Source: Salinimicrobium tongyeongense
Lineage (GTDB): Bacteria; Bacteroidota; Bacteroidia; Flavobacteriales; Flavobacteriaceae
Reading direction: 5' to 3'
DNA length: 64,000 bases
Assembly (NCBI RefSeq): GCF_026109735.1
Contig: NZ_CP069620.1
Location: forward strand, 434,001-498,000
Below the pieces are notes generated by a model. The model was not told the DNA's origin, made no database searches, and was given only the letters and a program-made list of their open reading frames with translations. The translations under genes were made by a program, and so were the position numbers. Positions 51,346 through 62,500 of this stretch are shown in pieces. How positions within the stretch are numbered: position 1 is the stretch's first letter; each line of letters starts with the position of its first letter.

Positions 51346-52240
51346 CAGCCTCCAGGGATTCCTGGTACAGCGACTTAATAATACCATCCGAAAGTCCTAT
51401 TTTAGGTACATAGATCCTTCTAGCCCTCGTCCATTTCATAGCCGAAAGGTAAATCTTTGCAGCCGGCACAATCACATCGGCCCTATCCTGGTTCAGGTTG
51501 AGTTCGGTAATGCGTTCTTCGTAAGTGAAAGATTGCAGCAACTGGTAATAGGAGCTTAAATAGAGGAAACTAAGAGGCTTCCCATTGGCTTTACCGCTGC
51601 TTTTAAAGATATTGTTGATGTTTCCGCCAGAACCTATAAGATCGATCTTCGTGTAATTACGGGTGATCTTCTTGATCCACCCTTCTACCTCATCCCAAAC
51701 TTCCTGAGAAACCATGTTTTCAAGCAACCTCACAGTTCCCAGTCTGAACGAACGGGAAGCAACGGTCTTTCCTTTTGAATAAAGTGTGAATTCGGTACTT
51801 CCACCTCCCACATCAACATAGAGGTAGGTTTTGTCGGTCTGGATGAGCGCGTGAAGATCGGTCGCAGCAATGATGGCAGCTTCATCGGTGCCGTCAATGA
51901 TGTTGATCTCTACTCCGGTTTTTTCATGAATAAGCTTAGCCACTTCCTCCCCGTTCTCAGATTCCCGCATGGCCGAAGTTGCGCAGGCTTTGAATTTTTC
52001 AATTTTATGGGAGCGCATGAGCAGTTTAAAAGCCTGCATGGTATCTAGCATGCGCCTGATATTCTCTTCAGAAATATTTTTGGTCAAAAAAACATCGGCA
52101 CCCAGCCTTATAGGCACCCTTACCAGGGAGGTCTTTTTAAAAATTGGTTCTCTTCCCTCCTGCTCGGTGATGGTCATGATTAACAATCTCACGGCATTGG
52201 ATCCTATATCTATGGCTGCAAACTTTCTTTGATTGATCAA
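51332..52240 (-). CDS. Exopolyphosphatase / guanosine pentaphosphatase family (Ppx/GppA)
   Basis: This 302-residue ASKHA-fold phosphatase has KFAAIDIGSNAVRLLIMTIT (phosphate loop) and TSAMRESENGEEVAKLIHEK, LYVDVGGGSTEFTLYSKGKT and LIGSGGNINNIFKSSG. It lacks the C-terminal HD domain of E. coli Ppx, as is usual for short forms. The ATG at 52240 overlaps the ppk1 stop by ATGA, so polyphosphate synthesis and hydrolysis are co-expressed. Confidence 0.9.
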   Translation of the reverse strand: MINQRKFAAIDIGSNAVRLLIMTITEQEGREPIFKKTSLVRVPIRLGADVFLTKNISEENIRRMLDTMQAFKLLMRSHKIEKFKACATSAMRESENGEEVAKLIHEKTGVEINIIDGTDEAAIIAATDLHALIQTDKTYLYVDVGGGSTEFTLYSKGKTVASRSFRLGTVRLLENMVSQEVWDEVEGWIKKITRNYTKIDLIGSGGNINNIFKSSGKANGKPLSFLYLSSYYQLLQSFTYEERITELNLNQDRADVIVPAAKIYLSAMKWTRARRIYVPKIGLSDGIIKSLYQESLEAANRA

Positions 52241-54345
52241 ACTTTTTCTTTTTCGGTTTCCAGTTTTTGTAAATAATAGTCGTAAAGTGCAAATTGGGAT
52301 CTTAGGGGCGGCTTGTTATTGCGCCTGTATGCATTGTCCTGCTTTATGGAAATGACCCTGGCCTTCACGTTATCGCTCCAGCATATCTCAAAGGTCTCTA
52401 TAAGCTCCTTCTGAATGCTCTTATCATAGATTGGACAGCTGATTTCTACCCGGTAATCCATATTCCGCGTCATCCAGTCGGCTGAGGAAATGTACACCTT
52501 CGGATTTCCGCCATTTTCAAAGATGTAGATCCGCGGGTGCTCCAGGTATTTATCTACCACACTTATCACCTTAATGTTCTCGCTCATTGCCTGCACTCCC
52601 GGCACGAGACAGCAAATTCCGCGTACAATGAGCTTCATTTTTACGCCTGCCCTGCTCGCTTCGTATAATTTATCAATAAGCGAATAATCTGAAAGGCTGT
52701 TCAGCTTTAACCTGATACCGGCAGGTTTACCTTCTTTAGCATTATCAATTTCGGCCTGGATCAGTTTTACAAGGCTGCTTCGGGTGTAATGCGGGGAAAC
52801 CAGTAAGTGCTTGTAGCGGCTTACTTTATAATTCACCTCAAAAAAATCGAATACCTTGTTGACCTCTTTCAGTATACTCTGATTACTGGTAAACAGCGTG
52901 AGATCGGAATATACACGTGCGGTAGATTCATTCAGGTTTCCTGTACTTATAAAGCCGTAGCGTTTTATTTTCTCGTTTTCCAGCCTTTCAATAACACAGG
53001 CTTTTGAGTGCACTTTAAGGCCTTTGACCCCAAAAATGAGGTTAACGCCTTCCTGCTGCATTTGTTCGGCATAATTTATATTGGCCACTTCATCAAATCT
53101 CGCCCTGAGTTCAATTTGCACAGTAACTTTCTTTCCGTTTTTAACTGCGTTGATCAATGAACTGGCGATATGGGAGATTTTGGCCAGGCGGTAAATGGTG
53201 ATCTTGATCGATTTTACAGCAGGATCAAGTGCCGCTTCCCGAAGGAACTTTACCGTATATGAAAAAGACTGGTAAGGCGTGTGCAGCAAAAAGTCTTTTT
53301 TGGCAATCTCTTTGAACAAACTGCCCTGCAGGATCAAGCCTGGAATTGGCAGCGGCTCGTAAGGTTTATACTGAAGCTCTTCCCCTCCCAGGCTGGGAAA
53401 GTTCATATAATCGCGCCTGTTATGGTAGCGCCCGCCGGGAATAATACTGTCTGTCGCATCAATGCCCATCTTGCTCATAAGGTACTGAAGCGTATCCTGG
53501 TCAATATTCATGTCGTAAACAAACCTCACCGGCTCCCCTTCAATGCGGTCTTTTACACTTGCCGAAATTTTCTCGATAAACGACTTACTAAGATCGCTAT
53601 CAATATCAAGTTCTGCATCTCGCGTAATTTTGATCATATGGGCGGTAACGCTCTCATACTCAAAAATGTTAAAGATAGAATGCAAATGATAACGGATAAG
53701 ATCATCCAGCAAAATAATATACTGCCTGTCCCCTTCCTTTGGCAGCACCACAAAGCGCTCTATACTCCTGGGGATCTCAATAAGCACGTATTTCTTTTCC
53801 CGGGCCTGGTTTGAAAGCACATTAGAATTTGGCCTTTTTGACACCGGGTCTTTCATGATCATCTTTACGGCCAGGTAAGCCGCACTGTCTTTTAAACGGG
53901 GCAGCTCTTCCAGGTCATTCAGGATGATGGTGACCAGCGCCGGACTCACCTTCTGGAGGAAGAAATTCTTTAAAAAAGCCTGTTGAGATTTGGCAACCTG
54001 CTTCTCGTTTATAATAAAGATGTTGTGATCTTTCAGCTTATTCTGAATTGAATCCAGGATCTTTAAGCTCTGGCTTTGCTGCTCAATGACAATTTCGGTG
54101 ATCTCTTCAAGCAACTGGTTGGCCTTAATGCCTCCCAAAACGTTCTTTCCGCCTTTTCCGGCAAGGTCGATACGCTTAATGGTAGCATATCTCACCTTAA
54201 AGAATTCGTCGAGATTATTAGAAAAGATCCCAAGAAACCTCAGCCTCTCAATCAACGGCACTGTTTTGTCTGCAGCTTCCTGCAAAACCCTTGCATTAAA
54301 CTGCAACCAACTCAACTCCCTGTTGATGTACTGATTTTCTTCCAT
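52237..54345 (-). CDS. ppk1: Polyphosphate kinase 1
   Basis: This 702-residue enzyme makes inorganic polyphosphate reversibly from ATP. NRELSWLQFNARVLQEAADK opens the N domain, and SIERFVVLPKEG and LLHTPYQSFSYTVKFLREAA follow. The autophosphorylated His is in VKGLKVHSKACVIERL, and FISTGNLNESTARVYSDLTL is present; the second HKD-like part is HPRIYIFENGGNPKVYISSA. Length fits. It adjoins the SixA-like gene end to start. Confidence 0.95.
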   Translation of the reverse strand: MEENQYINRELSWLQFNARVLQEAADKTVPLIERLRFLGIFSNNLDEFFKVRYATIKRIDLAGKGGKNVLGGIKANQLLEEITEIVIEQQSQSLKILDSIQNKLKDHNIFIINEKQVAKSQQAFLKNFFLQKVSPALVTIILNDLEELPRLKDSAAYLAVKMIMKDPVSKRPNSNVLSNQAREKKYVLIEIPRSIERFVVLPKEGDRQYIILLDDLIRYHLHSIFNIFEYESVTAHMIKITRDAELDIDSDLSKSFIEKISASVKDRIEGEPVRFVYDMNIDQDTLQYLMSKMGIDATDSIIPGGRYHNRRDYMNFPSLGGEELQYKPYEPLPIPGLILQGSLFKEIAKKDFLLHTPYQSFSYTVKFLREAALDPAVKSIKITIYRLAKISHIASSLINAVKNGKKVTVQIELRARFDEVANINYAEQMQQEGVNLIFGVKGLKVHSKACVIERLENEKIKRYGFISTGNLNESTARVYSDLTLFTSNQSILKEVNKVFDFFEVNYKVSRYKHLLVSPHYTRSSLVKLIQAEIDNAKEGKPAGIRLKLNSLSDYSLIDKLYEASRAGVKMKLIVRGICCLVPGVQAMSENIKVISVVDKYLEHPRIYIFENGGNPKVYISSADWMTRNMDYRVEISCPIYDKSIQKELIETFEICWSDNVKARVISIKQDNAYRRNNKPPLRSQFALYDYYLQKLETEKEKV

Positions 54346-54831
54346 TTACCTTAAATTCTTTGGAAACAGGTACAAAACTGTCTTCCCGTCTTTGATCTCC
54401 TGCCATTTATTGGCTTCAAACTCTATCAAACACAAACCCGTAGTGGGCACATTGCCAAAATGCTGGTCTCCCAGCTGGTTTGCCACACCGGTGATTGCCG
54501 GGTTATGGCCAAAAACCATAAGAGTATCCACATCATCTTCGCAAGACGTGATAAGCTCCCTTAGGGAGTTGACCTCAAAAGTATAAAGCTCTTTCTTAAT
54601 TGTAAAATCTTTATCTTCAACTTCCAGTCTTTTCTGAAAGATCCTGGCGGTATCAAGTGCCCGCGTGGCATGGCTGCTCCACATTTGCATCGGCTTCTCA
54701 TGAAAGCCCGAAAAAGCGTTCAAAACCAGTCCTGCATCTTTAAAAGCGCGCTTTTTTAAAGGGCGTTCTGCATCGGGCAAATCTTCTTCCCATGAAGATT
54801 TACCATGTCTAACGAGAATGAGTTTCTTCAT
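54346..54831 (-). CDS. SixA-family histidine phosphatase
   Basis: This 161-residue protein has the RHG motif KKLILVRHGKSSWEEDLPDA, a second arginine in SSHATRALDTARIFQKRLE, and the catalytic His in TLMVFGHNPAITGVANQLGD. SixA proteins dephosphorylate phosphohistidine on signalling or PTS proteins. Here it lies between pdxH and ppk1 with no gaps; a link with polyphosphate control is inference. Confidence 0.9.
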   Translation of the reverse strand: MKKLILVRHGKSSWEEDLPDAERPLKKRAFKDAGLVLNAFSGFHEKPMQMWSSHATRALDTARIFQKRLEVEDKDFTIKKELYTFEVNSLRELITSCEDDVDTLMVFGHNPAITGVANQLGDQHFGNVPTTGLCLIEFEANKWQEIKDGKTVLYLFPKNLR

Positions 54832-54833
54832 AT

Positions 54834-55478
54834 TTATGGTGCTAATCTATCCATTTTCCAGGCTTCCCCCTCTTTACTGTAATAGATACGGTCATGTAAG
54901 CGGTTTGGCCTGCCCTGCCAGAATTCAAATTCGGAAGGTATAACTTTATAACCTCCCCAATATACAGGTTTTGGAATATCTTTCCCATCAAACTCCTGCT
55001 CAAGCAGCTCAAGTTTCTTCTGAAGGTATTCGCGTGAAGGGATCACGGCACTTTGCCGAGAAGCCCAGGCACCTAACTGGCTGCCACGCGGCCTGGATTG
55101 AAAATAAGCTGTAGATTCTTCTTCTGAAGTCTTTTGCGCCAGCCCTTTTACCATCACCTGCCGCTCAGACCTTGGCCAGAAAAAGGAAAGGCAGACTTTT
55201 GGGTTCTTTGCTATAGACCTGCCTTTTTCAGATTCATAATTGGTGTAGAACACAAAACCTTCATCATCGTACTCTTTGAGGAGCACCACCCGTGACATGG
55301 GAAAACCATCAAGGCCCACGGTAGAAAGGTTCATGGTATTGACTTCGTCAACTTCTTTATTGGTTTCAATTTCCCTAATCCAGATATGGAATAACTCAAA
55401 TGGATCATTGGGAATTTCCTCTTCCAGCAACTCGTGTTTCTGATAGAGTTTTCGGTAATCGTGAAGTTTATTTTTCAT
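54834..55478 (-). CDS. pdxH: Pyridoxamine 5'-phosphate oxidase
   Basis: This 214-residue FMN-dependent oxidase makes pyridoxal 5'-phosphate. It has NTMNLSTVGLDGFPMSRVVL, EYDDEGFVFYTNYESEKGRS, the substrate block RPRGSQLGAWASRQSAVIPS and the C-terminal signature FWQGRPNRLHDRIYYSKEGE. Length is normal. It is the first gene of the pdxH-sixA-ppk1-ppx run. Confidence 0.95.
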   Translation of the reverse strand: MKNKLHDYRKLYQKHELLEEEIPNDPFELFHIWIREIETNKEVDEVNTMNLSTVGLDGFPMSRVVLLKEYDDEGFVFYTNYESEKGRSIAKNPKVCLSFFWPRSERQVMVKGLAQKTSEEESTAYFQSRPRGSQLGAWASRQSAVIPSREYLQKKLELLEQEFDGKDIPKPVYWGGYKVIPSEFEFWQGRPNRLHDRIYYSKEGEAWKMDRLAP

Positions 55479-55524
55479 ATTGCCAATTTACAAAATATAG
55501 GGTTCACAACACCAGAAGCGGAGT

Positions 55525-55558
55525 CTCAAAAATGTCAAATTTTGTAAGAATTTTTGAG
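55525..55558. other. Hairpin in the pdxH upstream region; otherwise empty 500-bp gap
   Basis: CTCAAAAAT (55525-55533) pairs with its complement at 55550-55558 around a 16-base AT-rich loop. The gap 55479-55979 separates divergent pdxH and the secreted-protein gene. I found no convincing ORF, RNA or operator in the remaining 420 AT-rich bases, which probably hold the promoters of both. Confidence 0.35.
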
Positions 55559-55979
55559 CTGAAATTGATGGATAAATTGTGCTTCTCCCTCAATAAAATT
55601 AAGGGCTGAACCACAAAAATGATAAGAAGTTTTTAATATTACTTTTCTGACTTATTTCACATTTACATTGAAGATAATGCAGTCTTAATCTCAGCAAGAT
55701 TCGCCTTCAACATCTCTTATAATTTACTGTTGTTGTGTATTTTGTCCGTAAAAACTCACACTACATCTAAAAGATTCGCAAATTCTTTTTTTAACAGAAT
55801 TTAGAAAATACATTTACATCGAGAAATTAGATTTTCACCCCCAAAAAGTCTGTTTTCAGAATTTATTTATAACCTCAAAAACCTACAGACTTCACTTGGC
55901 ACCTTCAGGAGTATTCGCCACTCCATTTTTTCAAACCCGTGGCTCCCATTTTTCGGTTCAATTATAATACACCCTTACT

Positions 55980-56486
55980 ATGATCAGGAATATCACCTTC
56001 AGCAAAATTATCGCACTAAGCCTTCTTTTTCTTTCGGCATCCTTTAGTGCCTACAGTCAAAATAAGGCAATAGATTTTGAGGAACTTGTAAGCTCACCTG
56101 CTACCTATGCAGGCCAGATTAATAAAAATGAGGTCGAAGAGCTTTCAGCATTGATCTACGACCTTAACCCTACCATATTTATTGGGAGTTCGGGCTACAA
56201 AACTTTAGGGGATGAAGCTCCCGTGAAAGCGGAATTAAGTGCTGGCAACTTTAACAGGCTTGCTACTGCCAATCCCGGATTTAACAACGTAAAGCTGCTC
56301 AAACTCAAGATAGAGAATGAAGCAGATTTCAATGCACCTTTTGACTTAAGCAGGCTGCAGGGTTTTGAAAACCTTGAGTATGTTTTTGTGGAATGCACTT
56401 TTGAATGTAGTACAACAAGGATTGAAAACATGTTCTCCAACATTGGGAACCTGAAGGTCCTGTATATAATCTCAACTCCCGAATAA
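55980..56486 (+). CDS. Small secreted protein upstream of the giant adhesin
   Basis: This 168-residue exported protein has an N-terminal signal peptide (IIALSLLFLSASFSAYSQ). The mature part has DFEELVSSPATYAGQINKNE, LRIE-like leucine-containing strands (LLKLKIENEADFNAPFDLSR, LQGFENLEYVFVECTFECST). It resembles no family I know, though the closing part has a leucine-rich-repeat rhythm. It lies 28 bp before the adhesin, suggesting co-expression and possible functional pairing on the surface. Confidence 0.75.
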   Translation: MIRNITFSKIIALSLLFLSASFSAYSQNKAIDFEELVSSPATYAGQINKNEVEELSALIYDLNPTIFIGSSGYKTLGDEAPVKAELSAGNFNRLATANPGFNNVKLLKLKIENEADFNAPFDLSRLQGFENLEYVFVECTFECSTTRIENMFSNIGNLKVLYIISTPE

Positions 56487-56514
56487 GACGACGCTGGCAC
56501 CAAAACTTGGCATT

Positions 56515-59500
56515 ATGAAACAAAACTACGCAAAACAATTTTCTGCAATAAATCCGGGGAACCTTTTTACCCTGTTCCTTGTTTTATTTGGTTCAGTACT
56601 TCAAATGAGTGCCCAGGTAAGACAGCCTTTTATTCAGACAACTTCGGAAGACTCTCCCAACAGGAAGATCTACAACATCAAGGGGGATTTTACCATGATA
56701 GGTAATACCAACATGACGTTGTGGGATTACTCTAATGAGAGGATGAATAGTAACAACTACATGGTAGAAGTAGATGCCGATGAGGTTGAAAATACTTCCA
56801 ATTCATCTAGTGCCACTCTTACATTTTCTAACGAAAATGGCGCCAGTCCCGAATGTTCAAACGTACTTTTTGCAGGACTGTACTGGACCGGAAGAACCGG
56901 TGATAATGTAGCAAACTACAAAAAGAGTAAAGTAAAATTCAGGGGGCCGGGGACTTCTTATCAAGACATACAGGCCATTTCTTATAATGTACCGGGAGAC
57001 AATAACATGTATGCCGCTTATGCCGAAGTAACCGACATTGTTAAAGCAGGAGGTACCGGGGAATACTGGGTGGCCGATATGGCTGTTTCTGAAGGTAACG
57101 GTGGTTCTACCGGCTATTATGGCGGTTGGGGAATGATCGTGATCTATGAGAACCAGCAAATGAATTTGCGGGACGTTACTGTTTTTAACGGCTATGCTTA
57201 CGTGCAGGGTAATGCTACCCGCCAGTATGAGATTCCTGTATCAGGCTTTAATACTGCCCAGGCCGGGGATATTAACATGAAGCTTGGAATGATGGCCGGG
57301 GAAGGCGACAGGGGAATTAGCGGGGATTACTTCAGCATAAAAAAGCGAAATGGAAATTCATGGCAGGCACTAAGCCACGGGTTGAATTCTACCGATAACT
57401 TCTTTAATTCTTCCATACAAACCAGCGGTGCCAGAAATCCAAACCGCCTGAACAATACCGGTGTTGACATTAGCATGTTTAATATCGACAACCATAATAA
57501 CCAGGTAATTGGCAACAACCAGACTTCTACCACCTTCCGTTATGGTTCTACTCAGGATACTTATATCATCCTCAACATGGCGATGTCTGTAGACGCTTAC
57601 ACGCCCGATTTTGAAGCTGTTACCTCTATTGGCCAGACAACTGCAGTACCTGGGGAAGAAATTACTTATAACATAGACCTTTACAACAGGGGTTCCGAAG
57701 AAATTGAAAATGCAAAAATTACCATCCCGGTGCCTTTCAACCTGGAATATGTTGGTAATGAAACCCATTTTAACGGGCAGGTTCCGTCTCCCAACAATGT
57801 AACCTATGACCCATCACTTGGGGCAAATGGTTCTATAATATGGGATATTGGTACCCTTTCTCTTCCAGCCGACAGAAGTAACATTCTTGGAAATCTGAAC
57901 CTAAATTTTAAGGTTACTGAAGATTGTGCCATTCTGAAAAACTCCAGCTGCGGGCATCAATTCCAGATTCCTTTTACAGGTACTTTAAGTGGAAAAGGGG
58001 CCATTACGGGTGCAACGTTTACCGATAAAGGTCTTATTCAGGGATATCAGAACAACGGCAGCTGTGAGATGCAACCCATTACCAGTCCGTTGCTTATCGA
58101 CATTGATGCATCAAATTTCATCCAGAATAACTGTCAGGCGACCCCCGATGAACTGAGTTTCTCAACCTGCGATACACAAAGCGGATTTTCGGTGAGTGAC
58201 ATTCAGTCGTATTTTCCCCAGGGCAGCAGGTTTTACGATAGTTATCCTGTGACTTCAGGCTCTACTCAAATTACAGGAAATTTCCCTGCTACTGCTGGAA
58301 CCACACAGTATTATGCCATTTTAAAAGGTTCAAATACCTGTTACATTCCATTCAGTATTACAATTGACGAAATCACTTCAGTTCCCGTAGTCGAAAATGT
58401 TTCCTACTGCATTAACGAGCAGGCGGCGGCACTCACTGCCACGCCGAGTAAATCGAACTATAGCCTTTTCTACTATACTTCGGAAGATGGCGAACCTTTA
58501 AATACTATCACTCCTTCAACTGCTGAAGCCGGTGAGTTTATTTATTATGTGGCCGAAGGGGAATCTTTAAACTGTATCAGCCCAAATAAAGCGACCATTA
58601 CAGTAAGTATAACAGGAAAACCTGAAGCCACGCCACCCTCCAATATAGAGATTGAAGGCTGTGGGACTGAATTTGACAGCTCCACAATTCCGGGATATTC
58701 TACTCAGCTGACTGCAATAACTCAGAATGTTTTTGAAAACCTTGGCGGAACAATTACTTCGGAAAAAGATATCCAAAAAGTTGAATATTTGGACAATCTC
58801 GAAAGCAGTGTACCCGCTGTTATTACAAGGACCTTCAGAATAACTTCTGAATGTGGAAGCGTTGATGTACAACAGGTCATTAAGGTCAAAGACACGACTG
58901 CGCCTGAAGCCATAAGCCTACAGGATGTTACTGCTCAATGCGCTGCCGATGTTGAAGCTCCCGTGACTACCGATAATTGCGACGGGGAACTTACTGCAAC
59001 CACAACAGATCCTGTTTCTTACACTGAACAGGGAACATATAGCATAACCTGGACTTTCACAGACAATAGCGGGAATAAAAACACTGTGGTTCAAAAAGTA
59101 ATTATTAAGGACACAATCGCTCCGGAAATCACCTGTACAAATGACATTTTTGACACTGTAGCTTCAGGTTCAACAACTGCCGTTGTTACTTACGACGCAC
59201 CGGTGGCTTCTGATAACTGTGAATTCACTGTTGAACAAACCGAAGGATTAGCTTCTGGTGCTGAATTCCCGCTGGGAACTACTACCAACACTTTTGTTGT
59301 GACAGATGCTGCAGGAAACACTGCTACCTGTAGCTTTGATGTGACCATCACCGATGATGAGGACCCAACCCTGGAATGCCCTGCTCCTATTAATGTAAAT
59401 GTTGATGCAGGAATTTGTGGCGCTGTTGTGGAATTCTCAACCCCGGAAGGTTTTGACAATTCAGGTGACGTGACTGTGACCCAGATTGCTGGTCCGGTTT

Positions 59501-62500
59501 CTGGTTCTGTTTTCCCTGTTGGAATTACTACTGTGACTTTCCAGGTGGAAGATGCTTCTGGCAACACTGCTACCTGTAGTTTTGATGTAACTGTAACTGA
59601 CAATGAAGCTCCTGAAATTACTTCAGTGGCCAACATCACTCAGAATGTGGATGTAGCTTCCTGTTCCGCCACTGTAGGATACGAACTACCGACTGCAACC
59701 GATAATTGTGAGGGTGTAACTGTAGCACTGACCGAAGGTTTAGCTTCAGGTTCTGAATTCCCTCTTGGAGTTACTGAAGTTATTTACACTGCAATCGATG
59801 CTGCAGGAAATAAAGTGACTACCACTTTCACTGTGACTGTAATCGACAATATCGCTCCGGAAATCACCTGCACAAATGACATTTTTGAGACTGTAGTTGC
59901 CGGTGGAACAACTGCCGTGGTGACTTACGATGCTCCTGTAGCTTCTGATAATTGCTCTTACACTGTGGAACAAACAGCAGGTTTAGCTTCAGGTTCTGAA
60001 TTCCCGCTTGGGACTACCACCAACACTTTTGTAGTGACCGATGCTGCCGGAAATACTGCCAGCTGTAGTTTTGATGTAGTGATCACCGATGATGAAGATC
60101 CGACCCTTGAGTGTCCTGCTCCTATCAATGTAAATGTTGATGCAGGAATCTGTGGCGCTGTGGTTGAATTTGCAACCCCGGAAGGTTTTGACAATTCTGG
60201 AGACGTGACTGTGACCCAGATTGCAGGTCTGGTTTCAGGGGAAACTTTCCCTGTGGGAACTACCACGGTGACCTTCCAGGTGGAAGATGCTTCAGGCAAC
60301 ACTGCAACCTGCAGTTTTGAGGTAACTGTAACTGATAACGAAGCTCCTGAAATCACTTCAGTATCAAACATTACTGAAAATGTAGATGTAGCTTCCTGTT
60401 CTGCAACTGTGGAATACGAACTACCAACTGCTACTGATAATTGTGAAGGTGTGGAAGTTACTTTAACTGAAGGTTTAGCTTCAGGAAGTGAATTCCCGCT
60501 AGGAGAAACTACCGTCACTTACACTGCGACCGACGCTTCAGGAAATGAAGTAAGCACTACTTTCACCGTAACTGTGGTTGACAACATCGCTCCGGAAATC
60601 ACTTGTACAGACGACATTTTTGACACTGTAGCTTCTGGATCAACAACTGCCGTGGTGACTTATGACGCTCCTGTTGCTTCTGATAATTGTTCTTACACAG
60701 TTGAACAAACCGCCGGATTGGCTTCAGGTTCTGAATTCCCACTGGGAACTACTACCAACACTTTTGTTGTGACCGATGCTGCAGGAAATACTGCTAGCTG
60801 TAGCTTTGATGTGACCATCACCGATGATGAGGATCCGACACTTGAATGCCCTGCTCCTATCAATGTTAACGTTGATGCTGGCATCTGTGGTGCGGTTGTA
60901 GAATTTGCAACTCCTGAAGGTTCTGACAATTCTGGTGCTGTGACCGTGACCCAGATTGCAGGTCCGGTTTCAGGAGAAGTTTTCCCTGTGGGAACTACTA
61001 CTGTGACTTTCGAGGTGGAAGATGCTTCAGGAAATACTGCTACCTGTAGCTTTGATGTAACTGTAACTGACAATGAAGATCCAACGATCACTTCAGTATC
61101 AAACATTACTGAAAATGTAGATGTAGCTTCCTGTTCTGCAACTGTGGAATACGAACTACCGACTGCCACTGATAATTGCGAAGGTGTGGAAGTAACTTTA
61201 ACTGAAGGTTTAGCTTCAGGATCTGAATTCCCGCTAGGTGAAACTACAGTGACCTACACTGCGACTGACGCTTCAGGAAATGAAGTAAGCACTACTTTCA
61301 CTGTGACTGTAGTTGATAATATCGCTCCGGAAATTGTTTGTGTAAATGACATTTTTGACACTGTAGCTTCAGGCTCCACAACTGCCGTTATTACTTACGA
61401 CGCACCGGTTGCTTCCGATAACTGTGAGTTTACAGTTGAACAAACAGCAGGATTAGCTTCAGGAAGTGAGTTCCCGCTTGGAACCACTACCAACACTTTT
61501 GTTGTGACCGACGGTGCAGGAAACACTGCTACCTGTAGTTTTGATGTAGTGATCACCGATGATGAAGATCCGACCCTTGAGTGTCCTGCTCCTATCAATG
61601 TAAATGTTGATGCAGGAATCTGTGGCGCGGTGGTGGAATTCACCACTCCGGAAGGTTTTGACAACTCAGGTGACGTAATTGTGACCCAGATCGCAGGTCC
61701 GGTTTCAGGAGAAACTTTCCCTGTGGGCACTACCACTGTGACCTTCCAGGTCGAGGATGCTTCAGGAAATACTGCTACTTGCAGCTTGGAAGTAACTGTA
61801 ACTGACAATGAAGATCCAACGATCACCTCAATTGCCAACATTACTGAAAATGTAGATGTAGCTTCCTGTTCTGCAATTGTGGAATACGAACTACCGACTG
61901 CCACTGATAATTGCGAAGGAGTAACTGTTACTTTAACTGAAGGATTAGCTTCAGGTTCTGAATTCCCTCTTGGAGTTACAGAAGTTACTTATACTGCAAC
62001 CGATGCTTCAGGAAATGAAGTAAGCACTACTTTCACTGTAACTGTGGTTGATAATATCGCTCCTGAAATTGTTTGTGTAAATGACATTTTTGACACCGTA
62101 GGAGAGAACGGAACCACTGCCGTGGTGACTTATGAAGCTCCAGTGGCTTCTGATAATTGTTCTTACACAGTTGAACAAACAGCAGGTTTGGCCTCAGGTT
62201 CTGAATTCCCATTGGGAACTACCACCAACACTTTTGTAGTGACCGATACTGCCGGAAACACTGCTAGCTGTAGCTTTGATGTGACCATTACCGATGATGA
62301 AGACCCAAGCCTGGAATGCCCTGCTCCTATCAATGCTAACGTTGATGCTGGCATCTGTGGTGCTGTGGTGGAATTCTCAACTCCTGAAGGTTTTGACAAT
62401 TCTGGTGCTGTGACCGTGACCCAGATTGCAGGTCCGGTTTCAGGAGAAGTTTTCCCTGTGGGCACTACGACTGTAACTTTCCAGGTGAAAGACGCTTCGG